Notes under the pieces: model-generated
Told to the model about the DNA's origin: nothing
The model's database searches: none
The model's input: only the letters and a program-made list of their open reading frames with translations
Part shown: positions 9,294 through 18,775 of the stretch, piece by piece
How the letters are laid out: each line of letters begins with the position of its first letter
How positions within the stretch are numbered: the first letter of the stretch is position 1
NCBI RefSeq assembly: GCF_001984215.1
Contig: NZ_CP019420.1
Span: forward strand, 1,178,001-1,242,000
From: Mycobacterium sp. MS1601
Lineage (GTDB): Bacteria; Actinomycetota; Actinomycetes; Mycobacteriales; Mycobacteriaceae
DNA: 64,000 bases
Reading direction: 5' to 3'
Made by a program: the position numbers and the translations under genes

Positions 9294-10109
9294 ATGCGAA
9301 TCGCCTTGGCCCAGATCACCTCGGGCACCGATCCCGCGGCCAACCTGCAGATCGTCGAGCAGCACACCCGGCAGGCCGCCGACGCCGGCGCGGCGCTGGT
9401 GGTGTTCCCCGAGGCCACGATGTGCCGGTTCGGCGTGCCGCTGGGGCCGGTGGCCGAGCCGATCGACGGCCCCTGGGCTGACGGGGTGCGCGCCGTCGCG
9501 GCGCAGGCCGGTGTCACCGTCGTGGCCGGGATGTTCTGTCCCGCACCGGACGGCCGGGTCACCAACACGCTGATCGCGGCAGGTCCCACCGCCGACGCGC
9601 ACTACGACAAGATCCACCTGTACGACGCCTTCGGGTTCGAGGAGTCGCGCACCGTCGCACCGGGGCGTGAACCGGTCACGATCACGGTCGACGATGTGAC
9701 CGTGGGACTCACCACCTGCTACGACATCCGGTTCCCCGAGCTCTACGTGACCCTGGCGCAGCGCGGAGCGGCGCTGATCACCGTCAGCGCCTCGTGGGGC
9801 GCAGGTCCGGGCAAGCTGGAGCAGTGGACCCTGCTGGCCCGGGCCCGCGCGCTGGACACCGCCGGATACGTCGCCGCGGTGGATCAGGCGTACCCGGGCG
9901 ACGAGGTCGCCGCCACCGGTCCCACCGGCGTCGGCGGCAGCCTGGTCGTCTCTCCGTACGGTGAACCCATGGCGGCAGCCGGCGCCGATCCGCAGCTGCT
10001 GACCTGCGACGTCGACGCCGCGGCGGTGGAGAAGGCGCGCAACACGCTGGCCGTACTGCGAAACCGCTCGGAGTTCGCACAGCTGAGTAAGGCAGAATCG
10101 CGACAGTGA
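9294..10109 (+). CDS. Carbon-nitrogen hydrolase, nitrilase/omega-amidase class (Rv0480c-like)
   Basis: A 271-residue cytoplasmic hydrolase of the nitrilase superfamily with the full catalytic triad: Glu40 in VVFPEA, Lys106 in HYDKIHLYDAFG, and Cys142 in LTTCYDIRFPELY. The fold matches the Nit1/Nit2-like branch, whose members hydrolyse amides such as alpha-ketoglutaramate or deaminated glutathione. In a mycothiol-based organism the exact amide is uncertain. It overlaps the next gene as GTGA (10106-10109). The arrangement matches Rv0480c-Rv0479c. The ATG at 9294 gives the canonical MRIALAQI start. Confidence 0.92.
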   Translation: MRIALAQITSGTDPAANLQIVEQHTRQAADAGAALVVFPEATMCRFGVPLGPVAEPIDGPWADGVRAVAAQAGVTVVAGMFCPAPDGRVTNTLIAAGPTADAHYDKIHLYDAFGFEESRTVAPGREPVTITVDDVTVGLTTCYDIRFPELYVTLAQRGAALITVSASWGAGPGKLEQWTLLARARALDTAGYVAAVDQAYPGDEVAATGPTGVGGSLVVSPYGEPMAAAGADPQLLTCDVDAAAVEKARNTLAVLRNRSEFAQLSKAESRQ

Positions 10110-11101
10110 CGAATCCGCCACAAGGCCCCGGTGACCAGTCGCCGTGGGGCCGGCCCCCGCAGGACCAGCAGCCGACGCCGCCCACCGAACGGATAACCCG
10201 TCAGGGCCCGCCGGACCCGAACACCCAGTACATCCCGCAGCAGCGGTTCAATCCGCAGAGCCCGATGGACGATCCCACGCAGGCGACACCGCAGTGGTAT
10301 CCGCCGGCCGCGTCTGGAGAGTCGCCGCCCCCGCCCCACGAGGACGACGACAGTGACCGCGGCATCCTCGGTTGGCTCAAGGATCCGCTGTCCTTGGTGC
10401 TGGTGTTGGTCATCGTCATCGCGCTGGCCGCAGCCGGTGTGGTCGCCGGCGAACTGTACGCACGCAAGCGGGCCGACGAGGTGGTGGGCGCGGCCGTCGC
10501 CTGCATCGTCAAGGATCAGGCCACGGCATCGTTCGGCGTGATGCCGCCGTTCCTCTGGCAGCACATGACGGGCCACTACACCAACATCTCCATCGAGACC
10601 GCGGGCAATCAGATCCGCGAGGCCAAAGGGATGAAGGTGAACATCGAGATCAAAGACGTAAGGCTCGAGGACTCCGGCAGCTCCGGTGGCAGCATCGGCT
10701 CGATGATCGGCCACGTGACCTGGAGCGCTGACGGCATCAAACAGACTGTGCAGGGCCTGATCCCGCTGTTCGGCGGCATCGTCAGCGATGTCAAGACCAA
10801 CAAGAACGACGGCACCATCACCTTGGAGGGCGCGCTGGGCAGCATCACGGCCAAGCCCACAAGCGTCAACGGTGGGCTGTCGCTCGAGGTTCTGCAGGTC
10901 ACGGGGCTGGGCTTCACGCTCCCGCGGGAGACCGTGCAGCCCGCGCTGGACGTCTTCACCGGCGAGCTCACGAAGAACTACCCGGTGGCCATCAACCTGC
11001 AGGATGTGCAGGTCACCGATTCGGGGGTGACCAGTCAGTTCACCGTGTCGGATTCGACCATGCCGCGCGGCGGCGAGGATCCTTGCTTCGCCGGGCTCTG
11101 A
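10106..11101 (+). CDS. DUF2993 membrane-anchored protein (Rv0479c-like)
   Basis: A 331-residue protein with a long Pro/Gln-rich cytoplasmic N-terminus (about 1-90), one transmembrane helix (about 95-117, SLVLVLVIVIALAAAGVVAG), and an extracytoplasmic DUF2993 domain, a family with a lipid-binding (LmeA-like) fold. Single Cys residues near 134 and 328 could pair. The GTG start at 10106 overlaps the nitrilase stop. Function unknown; LmeA in mycobacteria affects lipomannan maturation, so an envelope lipid role is a reasonable guess. It converges on deoC across 17 bp that hold a GC-rich palindrome. Confidence 0.87.
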   Translation: MTNPPQGPGDQSPWGRPPQDQQPTPPTERITRQGPPDPNTQYIPQQRFNPQSPMDDPTQATPQWYPPAASGESPPPPHEDDDSDRGILGWLKDPLSLVLVLVIVIALAAAGVVAGELYARKRADEVVGAAVACIVKDQATASFGVMPPFLWQHMTGHYTNISIETAGNQIREAKGMKVNIEIKDVRLEDSGSSGGSIGSMIGHVTWSADGIKQTVQGLIPLFGGIVSDVKTNKNDGTITLEGALGSITAKPTSVNGGLSLEVLQVTGLGFTLPRETVQPALDVFTGELTKNYPVAINLQDVQVTDSGVTSQFTVSDSTMPRGGEDPCFAGL

Positions 11102-11107
11102 ATCCCC

Positions 11108-11119
11108 GAGCCCGGGCTC
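11108..11119. terminator. Candidate bidirectional terminator hairpin
   Basis: A perfect 12-bp palindrome (GAGCCCGGGCTC) lies between two convergent genes and touches the deoC stop codon. No T-tract follows, so intrinsic termination is uncertain. Confidence 0.3.
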
Positions 11120-11781
11120 TAACCCAGCCCGTCGAGCACGTCGCGGGACGCTGACAGTCCCAACCGGGTGGCGCCGGCGTCCAGCAGTGCGACGGCGGCG
11201 TCGGCAGTTCGGATGCCGCCGCTGGCCTTGATGCCGAGGCGACCACCCACGGTGTCCGCCATCACCGAGATGGCGGACAGGGACGCGCCGCCGGCCGGGT
11301 GGAAACCGGTGGAGGTCTTCACGAAGTCGGCGCCCGCGGCTTCGGCCGCTCGGCACACCGCAGCCAGGGTGCCGGCGTCGGCCAGGCTCAGCAGTACGGC
11401 CGACTCGACGATCACCTTGAGCACCGCGTCCGGGATGGCGGCCTTGACCGTTGCGATATCGGCCTCGACGGCGGCGATGTCGCCGGACAGCGCGGCACCC
11501 ACGTCGATCACCATGTCCACCTCGACCGCACCGTCGCGGACGGCGAGCTGTGCCTCGGCGGCCTTGACCGCCGACGCGTGTTTACCGGACGGGAAGCCGG
11601 CGACGGTGGCGACGGGCAGAGTGCCCACGGCCGCCGGCACCAGCGACGGTGACACACACACCGCGTAGACACCCAGATCGGCGGCCTCTTTGACCACAGC
11701 CGCCACATCGGCTTCGGTGGCTTCGGGTTTGAGCAGGGTGTGGTCCACCAGCGCGGCCACCTGCGCACGCGTCCATGCCAT
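11119..11781 (-). CDS. deoC: Deoxyribose-phosphate aldolase DeoC
   Basis: Class I aldolase cleaving 2-deoxy-D-ribose-5-phosphate to glyceraldehyde-3-phosphate and acetaldehyde in deoxynucleoside catabolism. The 220 residues show the Schiff-base Lys155 in [10 protein letters not shown], the partner Lys185 in GIKASGGIR, and acidic residues in VDMVIDVG (89-95). Length and the start [19 protein letters not shown] are typical of the family. The ATG at 11781 shares one base with the stop of the upstream DUF2599 gene (TGATG). It is the last gene of a run that begins with the XRE regulator at 13652, the same order as Rv0474-Rv0478. Confidence 0.96.
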   Translation of the reverse strand: MAWTRAQVAALVDHTLLKPEATEADVAAVVKEAADLGVYAVCVSPSLVPAAVGTLPVATVAGFPSGKHASAVKAAEAQLAVRDGAVEVDMVIDVGAALSGDIAAVEADIATVKAAIPDAVLKVIVESAVLLSLADAGTLAAVCRAAEAAGADFVKTSTGFHPAGGASLSAISVMADTVGGRLGIKASGGIRTADAAVALLDAGATRLGLSASRDVLDGLG

Positions 11782-12179
11782 CAGAACGGCTCTTCGCTAC
11801 CGCCGGGGTTGCAGTTGGCCTCGTACATCTCGGCGTCGGTGACAACGGGTCGCCACGGCTCCAGGTTCCAGCTGACCTTGCCGGGCTCGAGCAGCTCGGC
11901 AAAAGCCCAGTGGCACAGGAACTGCTCGCGCATACCGGCAATGGCGGCATCGGGCGCCAACGACAGCACCTCGGCCCAGGCGGCTTCGCCCGTGCTGCGG
12001 TGCCCGATCCCCGAACCGGAGCGGCCAGCCGTCGTGGGGTACACCCGCAGACTGGAGAGATCACCCCATTTGGCCCACTCGACATGGGAGACGTACGGCG
12101 TGGCCTGGGCAGGCGGGGCCAGCATCAGGGCGGCGAACACAGTGCTGGTGGCTGCCAACGCAGCCAGAGAACGTGGCAT
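11781..12179 (-). CDS. Secreted DUF2599 protein (Rv0477-like)
   Basis: A 132-residue exported protein. The ATG at 12179 gives a clear Sec signal peptide ([20 protein letters not shown], then cleavage near APPAQA-TPY). The mature part carries [18 protein letters not shown], the DUF2599 signature, and two Cys residues (FLCHWAF and EANCNPGG) that could form a disulfide. An upstream in-frame extension to 12311 lacks signal-peptide character and overlaps the next gene, so I reject it. Function unknown. It lies 4 bp after the DUF2516 gene and overlaps deoC by one base. Confidence 0.88.
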   Translation of the reverse strand: MPRSLAALAATSTVFAALMLAPPAQATPYVSHVEWAKWGDLSSLRVYPTTAGRSGSGIGHRSTGEAAWAEVLSLAPDAAIAGMREQFLCHWAFAELLEPGKVSWNLEPWRPVVTDAEMYEANCNPGGSEEPF

Positions 12180-12183
12180 GGGT

Positions 12184-12468
12184 CTAGCGCGACTTTCCCT
12201 GGATCTCAAGCAGTTTGGGGCGGACATCCACCAGGTAGACACCTGCGGCGCACGCGGCGATGGCCGAGCCGAAACCGGGACCCATGACGACCGCGAGCAA
12301 CAAAGCAACACCCAGGATGATCAGCCACACCGGCTTGGTCAGCTTGTCCACCGCGGTGTAGGCGTCGGGACGTTGCAGAGCGGCGTGCACCAACGCATAC
12401 AGCGTTGCGATCAGCACACCGACATGCACTGCATACAGGACGAGACCCGCCACACCTTGAAGCATCAC
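12184..12468 (-). CDS. DUF2516 small membrane protein (Rv0476-like)
   Basis: A 94-residue membrane protein with a helix at about 5-30 ([19 protein letters not shown]) and two more at about 46-80 ([32 protein letters not shown]), then the charged C-terminus [12 protein letters not shown]. This layout is the DUF2516 family, found almost only in Actinobacteria beside hbhA. Function unknown. It lies 42 bp after the hbhA stop and 4 bp before the DUF2599 gene. The start codon at 12468 could equally be the second Met, one codon later. Confidence 0.87.
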   Translation of the reverse strand: MMLQGVAGLVLYAVHVGVLIATLYALVHAALQRPDAYTAVDKLTKPVWLIILGVALLLAVVMGPGFGSAIAACAAGVYLVDVRPKLLEIQGKSR

Positions 12469-12510
12469 AGCCCCAAGCGTAGGCGGGTCTCATACCGTGC
12501 GTCGAGTTGC

Positions 12511-13173
12511 TTACTTCTGGGTGACCTTCTTGGCCGGAGCCTTCTTGGCCGCCGTGGCCGGTGTGGCCTTCTTGGCCGGGGCCTTCTTGGCGGGAGCCTT
12601 CTTGGCCGGGGCCTTGGCGGCGACCTTCTTCACCGGCGCGGCGGCGTCTTCGGCCTTCTTGGGCAGTTCGACACCGACGAGCTTGGCGGCGCGCTCGCCG
12701 ACCGCGCGGGTCTGGGTGGCGACGGTGCCCAGGGCGTCCTGGGTCAGTTCGACGGCCTGATCCACGTACCCCTCGGCACGCTCCGCGGCCTCTTCCAGCG
12801 CCGGCTGCGAACGCAGACGCTCGATGGCGGCTTCGCCGCGCTCGATGAGCTTGGTGTAGGTGGTCTGCGCCTGCTCGGCGTAGCCCTCGGCCACCTTTCG
12901 CAGTTCGTCGGCGCTCAGCTTCTCCTGCAGTTCACCGAACTGCTTGGGCAGGTCCTCCTGCAGCTTGCTGATGCGGTCCTTGGTCTCGTCGACGGCGGAC
13001 GTCAGTGCGGTGCGGCGTTCCTCGGCGCGGGCGCTGGCGTCGGCACGGGCCTCTTCGGCGCGCTCACGCAGGGCCGCGACGATCTCGTTGACAGTTGCCA
13101 GCGCCAGGTCGGCGGCGCCGACGGCGGCGAGCAACGGGGCCTTCAGATCTTCGACAGTCGGGTTCTCAGCCAT
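12511..13173 (-). CDS. hbhA: Heparin-binding hemagglutinin HbhA
   Basis: Surface-associated adhesin that binds sulfated glycans through its Lys-rich C-terminus; also linked to intracytosolic lipid inclusions in mycobacteria. The 220 residues have an N-terminal hydrophobic stretch (about 10-30), a long coiled coil rich in Glu/Ala/Arg (about 30-150), and a C-terminal tail of Lys-Ala-Pro repeats (about 175-220, units like AKKAP). There is no signal peptide, as known for HbhA. A strong Shine-Dalgarno AAAGGAG lies 7 nt before the ATG. Lys methylation of the tail is known in M. tuberculosis and plausible here. The tail repeat makes the DNA low-complexity; it is coding, not a separate repeat element. 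Confidence 0.96.
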   Translation of the reverse strand: MAENPTVEDLKAPLLAAVGAADLALATVNEIVAALRERAEEARADASARAEERRTALTSAVDETKDRISKLQEDLPKQFGELQEKLSADELRKVAEGYAEQAQTTYTKLIERGEAAIERLRSQPALEEAAERAEGYVDQAVELTQDALGTVATQTRAVGERAAKLVGVELPKKAEDAAAPVKKVAAKAPAKKAPAKKAPAKKATPATAAKKAPAKKVTQK

Positions 13174-13238
13174 GGTGGCTCCTTTCGGAAATGTAGGTGA
13201 AAGTTGTTTTTTGGCAGCACTTCTCGGTTGCGGAGGGG

Positions 13239-13652
13239 TCAGTCAGTGGTGGACTCCTCACGGGCAGCTTCGAGTTGTGCAGTGGTGGTCTCGTTCTGTT
13301 GCAGGAACGAGGCGTAGATGTCGAGCAGCACCTGTTTTTGACGCTCGGTGATCGCCATGTCGGTGACGATGGCGTCGCGGACCGCGTTGGGCTCACCGGG
13401 TTCCAAGATCCCGGCTTGCACGTAGAGCACCTCGGCGGACACCCGGAGCGCCTTGGCGATCTGGTTCAGCACTTCGGCAGACGGCTTACGCAGCCCTCGC
13501 TCGATCTGACTGAGGTAAGGGTTGCTCACCCCGGCCTTCTCGGCCAACTGCCGCACCGAAACCTGCGCCGCCTCGCGCTGCGCCCGGATGAAGCTGCCGA
13601 TGTCGGACGCGGCGTGAGTTACCACGGTGGCAAGATTTTCGTCCTGCGACAT
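13239..13652 (-). CDS. XRE-family transcriptional regulator (Rv0474-like)
   Basis: A 137-residue regulator with a helix-turn-helix at about residues 20-75 ([20 protein letters not shown], then [12 protein letters not shown]) and a helical C-terminal dimerisation part. The ATG at 13652 is chosen over 13682 because MSQDENLAT matches the family start. It heads the hbhA-deoC run. M. tuberculosis Rv0474 has been described as a copper-responsive repressor; no Cys is present in this protein, so any metal response here would need His/Asp/Met ligands. The promoter just upstream carries three repeated half-sites (separate entry), consistent with autoregulation. Confidence 0.9.
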   Translation of the reverse strand: MSQDENLATVVTHAASDIGSFIRAQREAAQVSVRQLAEKAGVSNPYLSQIERGLRKPSAEVLNQIAKALRVSAEVLYVQAGILEPGEPNAVRDAIVTDMAITERQKQVLLDIYASFLQQNETTTAQLEAAREESTTD

Positions 13653-13708
13653 GGGTTTTCCTTCGGCACGGGCGGGTATCAACGGTGTGTCTGAAACTGA
13701 CAGGTTCC

Positions 13709-13749
13709 ACCGTACCTACCCGTGCTAGCTTTTGCAAGCACTTGCTAGC
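13709..13749 (-). promoter_or_regulatory. Promoter of the XRE regulator with three TGCWAGC direct repeats
   Basis: On the minus strand TTGCAA (13737-13732), 17 nt, then TACGGT (13714-13709) form a good -35/-10 pair for the gene starting at 13652. Overlapping and upstream of the -35 are three direct repeats read on the plus strand: TGCTAGC (13723-13729), TGCAAGC (13733-13739) and TGCTAGC (13743-13749), spaced exactly 10 bp, one helical turn. Seen directly; the role as an operator is inferred. Confidence 0.6.
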
Positions 13750-13754
13750 GCAGG

Positions 13755-15080
13755 TCAGAATATAATTTGCGCCACCGTGTAGATCACCAGGCCCGCAAGT
13801 GCGCCCACCACGGTGCCGTTGATCCGGATGAACTGCAGATCACGGCCGACATGGAGTTCGATACGCCTGCTGGCCTCCTCGGCGTCCCAGCGTTCGATGG
13901 TCTCGGTGATGATGGCGGTGATCTCCACGCCGTACTGCGACACCAGGTGCTGCACCCCGCGCACGATCCAGTCGTCCACCTTGTCGCGCAAGTCGGCGTC
14001 GCTGCACAGAGATTCACCGAGGCGCACCACCGACTCGGCGATCCTGGCGCGCAGCGTCGACGACGGATCGTCGACCCCTTCCAGCACAAGACGTTTCAGC
14101 GTCCGCCACGCCGTCTCGGCCGCCTTGGAAACCTCGTGTCGCGCCATCAGCTGCTCTTTGACCGATTCCGCCTTGGCGACGGTGGCCGGGTCGTTCTGCA
14201 GATCATTGGCGAATTCGAACAGGAACCTGTTGGCAGACTGGCGCAGTTCATGATTCGGGTTCCGGCGCACCTTGTCGGTGAAATCCATCAGCTCACGGTG
14301 GATCCGGTCACCCAGCAACTGGTCGACGAATTTCGGCGACCAGCTCGGCGAATCCCGCACCACCACCCGCTCGATGGTCTCGCCCGCATTCAGCGACCAC
14401 TCGAACGCCCGGTCGCAGAGCAGCTGGATCAGAGCCTCCTGCCGGTTCTCGGCGAGCATCGTCGCGAGCACCCGGCCCGCTGGCGGTCCCCACTGCGGTT
14501 CGGCGATTCGACGCACGATCATCTTGTCGATGACCTGCTGGACGTCCTCGTCGCGCAGCAGCTCCACACCGACACGCAGCACCGTCGCCGACTCCGCGGC
14601 CACCCGAGTTGCATTGGCAGGCTCGGCCAGCCACTTTCCCAGACGACCCGCGATCTCGGCGTCCCGGATCTTGGTCTCCACCACCTGCGGGGACAGGAAG
14701 TTCTCGCGGACGAAGTTACCCAACCCCTCCCCCAGCTGATCTTTCTTGCGCCGGATGATCGCGGTGTGCGGGATCGGGATGCCGAGTGGATGCTTGAACA
14801 GCGCGGTGACAGCGAACCAGTCCGCCAGCGCACCCACCATCCCCGCTTCGGCGGCGGCACGCACGTAGCCCACCCAGGCATCCGCGCCCTGGGACTGCGC
14901 ATAGGTGCACACCAGGAAGATGACGGTGGCCGCAATCAGAAAGCCCAGCGCCACCAGCTTCATACGCCGCAACGCGGTCCGGCGTTGCGCGTCGGCAGCA
15001 GAGTCGGCGCCGGCGAACGATTCAGCCAACGACGGGCGCTCCAGCGGGTTTCTCACGACCACATCTCCATCATCCGTCAT
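13755..15080 (-). CDS. DUF445 membrane protein (Rv0473-like)
   Basis: A 441-residue protein of the DUF445 family. A transmembrane helix near residues 40-60 (LVALGFLIAATVIFLVCTYA) is followed by the family core GYVRAAAEAGMVGALADWFA (about 70-90) and HPLGIPIPHTAIIRRKKDQLG (split in the family as HPLG..IPHT). A long helical domain follows (about 120-410), and a last hydrophobic helix closes the C-terminus (GTVVGALAGLVIYTVAQIIF). This arrangement suggests an anchored, periplasm-facing or membrane-apposed helical rod; function unknown. I chose the ATG at 15080 because the upstream extension to 15272 crosses the promoter of the divergent TetR gene. It corresponds by position to Rv0473. Confidence 0.9.
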   Translation of the reverse strand: MTDDGDVVVRNPLERPSLAESFAGADSAADAQRRTALRRMKLVALGFLIAATVIFLVCTYAQSQGADAWVGYVRAAAEAGMVGALADWFAVTALFKHPLGIPIPHTAIIRRKKDQLGEGLGNFVRENFLSPQVVETKIRDAEIAGRLGKWLAEPANATRVAAESATVLRVGVELLRDEDVQQVIDKMIVRRIAEPQWGPPAGRVLATMLAENRQEALIQLLCDRAFEWSLNAGETIERVVVRDSPSWSPKFVDQLLGDRIHRELMDFTDKVRRNPNHELRQSANRFLFEFANDLQNDPATVAKAESVKEQLMARHEVSKAAETAWRTLKRLVLEGVDDPSSTLRARIAESVVRLGESLCSDADLRDKVDDWIVRGVQHLVSQYGVEITAIITETIERWDAEEASRRIELHVGRDLQFIRINGTVVGALAGLVIYTVAQIIF

Positions 15081-15194
15081 GGGTTGATCGGCATTCCGGT
15101 TCGACGCCGTCCAGTTACTGTGACGACGTCTGCGGACCAGATCCGGCTCGCCGGGCCGATGCGCACTATCATCGGGTCCGAACCAGAGAAACGG

Positions 15195-15917
15195 ATGAGC
15201 ACGACAGTGGCACAACAGCCCGAGGCCGGACCCGCGAAAGTCGACGGTCGCAAACGGCGCTGGCACCAGCACAAGGTGGAGCGTCGAAACGAACTCGTCG
15301 ACGGCACCCTCGGCGCCATCCGCCGCCAGGGTCGCGACATCAGCATGGACGAGATAGCTGCGGAAATCGGCGTCTCCAAGACCGTGTTGTACCGCTACTT
15401 CGTCGACAAGAACGACCTCACCACCGCGGTGATGATGCGCTTCGTGCAGACGACTCTGATCCCCAACATGGCCGCCGCGCTGTCAACCCATCTGGATGGC
15501 TACGCCCTGACCCGCGAGATCATCAGGGTGTACGTCGAGACTGTGGCCGCAGAACCAGAAATCTATCCTTTTGTCTTCGCAAACAGCTCTGCCAGCAAAA
15601 GCAAAGTGATCGCCGACAGCGAACGGATCATCGCCGGAATGCTCGCCGTGATGTTCCGCAGGCGCATGCAGAAAGAGGGCATGGACACCAAAGGTGTCGA
15701 GCCGTGGGCCTACATGATCGTCGGCGGCGTTCAGCTGGCCACCCACTCGTGGATGTCGCATCGGCGGATGAGCTCCGACGAGTTGATCGACTACCTTTCC
15801 ATGCTCTCGTGGAGCGCATTGAGCGGGATCGTCGAAAGCGGTGGCTCGCTGGCACGTTTCAACAGCCAGCCGCATCCGTCACCGGAGTTGCCGCCGTCCA
15901 CAGGCGCTGATCTATAG
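15195..15917 (+). CDS. TetR-family regulator (MadR/Rv0472c-like)
   Basis: A 240-residue TetR regulator. The N-terminal DNA-binding domain includes ISMDEIAAEIGVSKTVLYRY (about 50-69), a classical TetR helix-turn-helix, preceded by a basic patch (DGRKRRWHQHKVERR). The ligand-binding part is helical. By position and sequence it matches Rv0472c, known as MadR, which controls the acyl-ACP desaturase genes desA1/desA2 in mycolic acid synthesis. Its target sites are expected elsewhere in the genome. The ATG at 15195 leaves 114 bp to the divergent DUF445 gene. A PPK2 gene follows after 11 bp and may be co-transcribed. Confidence 0.9.
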   Translation: MSTTVAQQPEAGPAKVDGRKRRWHQHKVERRNELVDGTLGAIRRQGRDISMDEIAAEIGVSKTVLYRYFVDKNDLTTAVMMRFVQTTLIPNMAAALSTHLDGYALTREIIRVYVETVAAEPEIYPFVFANSSASKSKVIADSERIIAGMLAVMFRRRMQKEGMDTKGVEPWAYMIVGGVQLATHSWMSHRRMSSDELIDYLSMLSWSALSGIVESGGSLARFNSQPHPSPELPPSTGADL

Positions 15918-15928
15918 GCTGGACGCCC

Positions 15929-16786
15929 ATGACCGACCTGCCCTCCCAGTGGACCCACGAACCACACAAAGTGCTCGCCTTCCGCCCGGGGGACAAGGTC
16001 TCCGAGATCGATGCCGGCGCCACTCCTGGGTTCAAGGGCAGCAAGGCCGACGCCCCCGCGCTGCAGGCCGAGCGCAATGATCGTTTTGCCGGACTGCAGG
16101 AAATGCTCTACGCCAACAGCCGCTCCGGTGACACCAGGTCGGTCCTGCTGGTTCTGCAAGGCATGGACACCGCAGGCAAAGGCGGCATCGTCAAACACGT
16201 GGTGGGCGCGGGCAACCCGCAGGGCATCCGCTACACCAGCTTCGGTGCGCCCACCCCCGAGGAGCTGTCACATCACTACTTGTGGCGGATTCACAAAGCC
16301 GTGCCCGCGGCGGGCCAGATCGGGGTGTTCGACCGGTCGCACTACGAGGACGTACTGATCGTGCGCGTGCGCAATTTGGTGCCACCGAACATCTGGGCCG
16401 GCCGCTACGACGAGATCAACGCGTTCGAGAAGGAGCTCACCGACGAAGGCACCACCATCGTGAAGGTGGCGATGTTCGTCTCGCTGGACGAGCAGAAGAA
16501 GCGCCTCGCCGAGCGGCTCGAACGGCCCGACAAGTACTGGAAATACAACCCCGCCGACATCGACGAACGCGCCCTGTGGCCCGCCTACCAGGAGGCCTAT
16601 CAGGCGGTCCTGGACAAGACCTCCACCGAACATGCGCCCTGGCACGTGGTGCCGTGCGACCGCAAGTGGTACAGCAGACTGGCCATCCTCGAACTGCTCA
16701 TCGAGGCGCTGAAGTCACTGAACATGAGTTGGCCGCCCGCTGATTTCGACGTGGAAGCCGAGAAGAAGCGGTTGGCCGCCATCTAG
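15929..16786 (+). CDS. Polyphosphate kinase 2 family nucleotide phosphotransferase (first copy)
   Basis: A 285-residue PPK2-family enzyme, which transfers phosphate between polyphosphate and nucleotides. Seen: Walker A GMDTAGKGG (about 78-86), the lid-side FGAPTPEELSHHYLWR, and Walker B-like IGVFDRSHYEDVLIVRV with the catalytic Asp. It resembles the PPK2-related type with the DRSHYEDV motif, unlike the DRSWYNRAGVE motif of the copy at 32768, so the two probably differ in substrate (AMP/ADP/GDP preference cannot be read here). It lies 11 bp after the MadR-like gene and converges on umaA. Confidence 0.9.
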   Translation: MTDLPSQWTHEPHKVLAFRPGDKVSEIDAGATPGFKGSKADAPALQAERNDRFAGLQEMLYANSRSGDTRSVLLVLQGMDTAGKGGIVKHVVGAGNPQGIRYTSFGAPTPEELSHHYLWRIHKAVPAAGQIGVFDRSHYEDVLIVRVRNLVPPNIWAGRYDEINAFEKELTDEGTTIVKVAMFVSLDEQKKRLAERLERPDKYWKYNPADIDERALWPAYQEAYQAVLDKTSTEHAPWHVVPCDRKWYSRLAILELLIEALKSLNMSWPPADFDVEAEKKRLAAI

Positions 16787-16795
16787 CGCTGGGGG

Positions 16796-17767
<972 letters not shown>

Positions 17768-17827
17768 CTACGATTTGTCACCCTAACCAGTGTCACCGGT
17801 TAACGCCAATGAATGCATTCCGTGTCG

Positions 17828-18682
17828 TCAATAGCGGTAGAAGCCCTGTCCGGACTTCTTGCCCAACTGACCTGCCTCGACCATTCGCAGCAGCAGCGAG
17901 GGTGCCGAATAGAGCGGTTCTTTGAATTCGTCGAACATCTTGTCGGCGATCAACTTCAAGGTGTCCAGCCCGATCAGATCCGACAGCCGCAGTGGGCCCA
18001 TCGGATGTGACAACCCGGCCACCACAGCGGTGTCGACGTCCTCGATGGTGGCCACCTTGGCCTCTACCATCCGGATGGCCGCCAAGAGGTAGGGCACCAG
18101 CAGGAAGTTCACCACGAAGCCCGAGCGGTCCGAACACTTGACCACCTGCTTGCCGAGCACTTCACCGGCGAACTGCTCGACGCGGGCGACGGCGCCCTGG
18201 TCGGTGACCAGAGTGCTGACGAGCTCGACAAGGGGCAGCACCGGCACGGGATTGAAGAAGTGCAGCCCGAGAACCCGGCTTGGGTTCGTCGTGGCCGCTG
18301 CGATCTTCATGATCGGGATGCTGGAGGTGTTGGACGCCAGCACCGCCTGCGGATCGGTCACGATGGCATCGAGCTCGGCGAAGATGGCGGTCTTGACGGA
18401 CTCGTCCTCGATGACGGCTTCGATCACCAGCTGGCGGTCGGCGAGATCGTTGAGGTCGGTGGTGAAACTCAGCCGGGCCAGCGCCGCATCACGGTCCTGC
18501 GCGCTGAGCTTGCCCTTGGTGACGGCCTTGTCCAGGGAGCCGGTGATCCGGTCCTTGCCCGCAGCGGTGAAGCGTTCGTCGGTGTCGTAGACCACCACGT
18601 CGGCACCGGCCTTGACGGAGACCTCCGCGATGCCCGAGCCCATCTGTCCGGCGCCGACCACACCAACACGTTCGATGCTCAC
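17828..18682 (-). CDS. fadB2: 3-hydroxybutyryl-CoA dehydrogenase FadB2
   Basis: NAD(P)-dependent dehydrogenase interconverting 3-hydroxyacyl-CoA and acetoacetyl-CoA in short-chain fatty-acid metabolism. The 284 residues open with GVVGAGQMGSGIAEV (dinucleotide fold, GxGxxG), then VIEAVIEDESVK, SNTSSIPIMKIA, and the catalytic HFFNPVPVLPLVEL with His near 138, and the C-terminal domain SGFVVNFLLVPYL. The GTG start at 18682 has AGAAAGG 7 nt upstream. It follows icl on the same strand across a 93-bp gap that holds a perfect 24-bp inverted repeat (separate entry), so its expression may be uncoupled from icl. Corresponds to Rv0468. Confidence 0.95.
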   Translation of the reverse strand: MSIERVGVVGAGQMGSGIAEVSVKAGADVVVYDTDERFTAAGKDRITGSLDKAVTKGKLSAQDRDAALARLSFTTDLNDLADRQLVIEAVIEDESVKTAIFAELDAIVTDPQAVLASNTSSIPIMKIAAATTNPSRVLGLHFFNPVPVLPLVELVSTLVTDQGAVARVEQFAGEVLGKQVVKCSDRSGFVVNFLLVPYLLAAIRMVEAKVATIEDVDTAVVAGLSHPMGPLRLSDLIGLDTLKLIADKMFDEFKEPLYSAPSLLLRMVEAGQLGKKSGQGFYRY

Positions 18683-18700
18683 TGATTACCTTTCTGTCGC

Positions 18701-18756
18701 GAACAGACACAAACTCGCGTGATTCCCAAGGAAATCACGCGAGTTTGTGTCTGTTC
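18701..18756. repeat. Perfect 24-bp inverted repeat between icl and fadB2
   Basis: Left arm 18701-18724 and right arm 18733-18756 are exact reverse complements over 24 bp, with an 8-nt loop (CCCAAGGA on the plus strand). The RNA would form an uninterrupted 24-bp stem. No U-tract follows in the icl direction (TTCGCGACAGAAAGG), so it is not a textbook terminator; it could terminate, stabilise the icl 3' end, or attenuate fadB2. Confidence 0.85.
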
Positions 18757-18775
18757 AGCGGGGGGCCTTAGCGGC

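Noticed and set aside
12511-12660. Repeated GC-rich DNA in the hbhA 3' end
   Set aside because: It encodes the Lys-Ala-Pro tail of HbhA and is coding low-complexity, not a mobile or CRISPR repeat.
13767-15193. The 5' extension of the TetR reading frame across DUF445
   Set aside because: It runs antisense through a conserved membrane-protein gene; the TetR family start at 15195 is clear.
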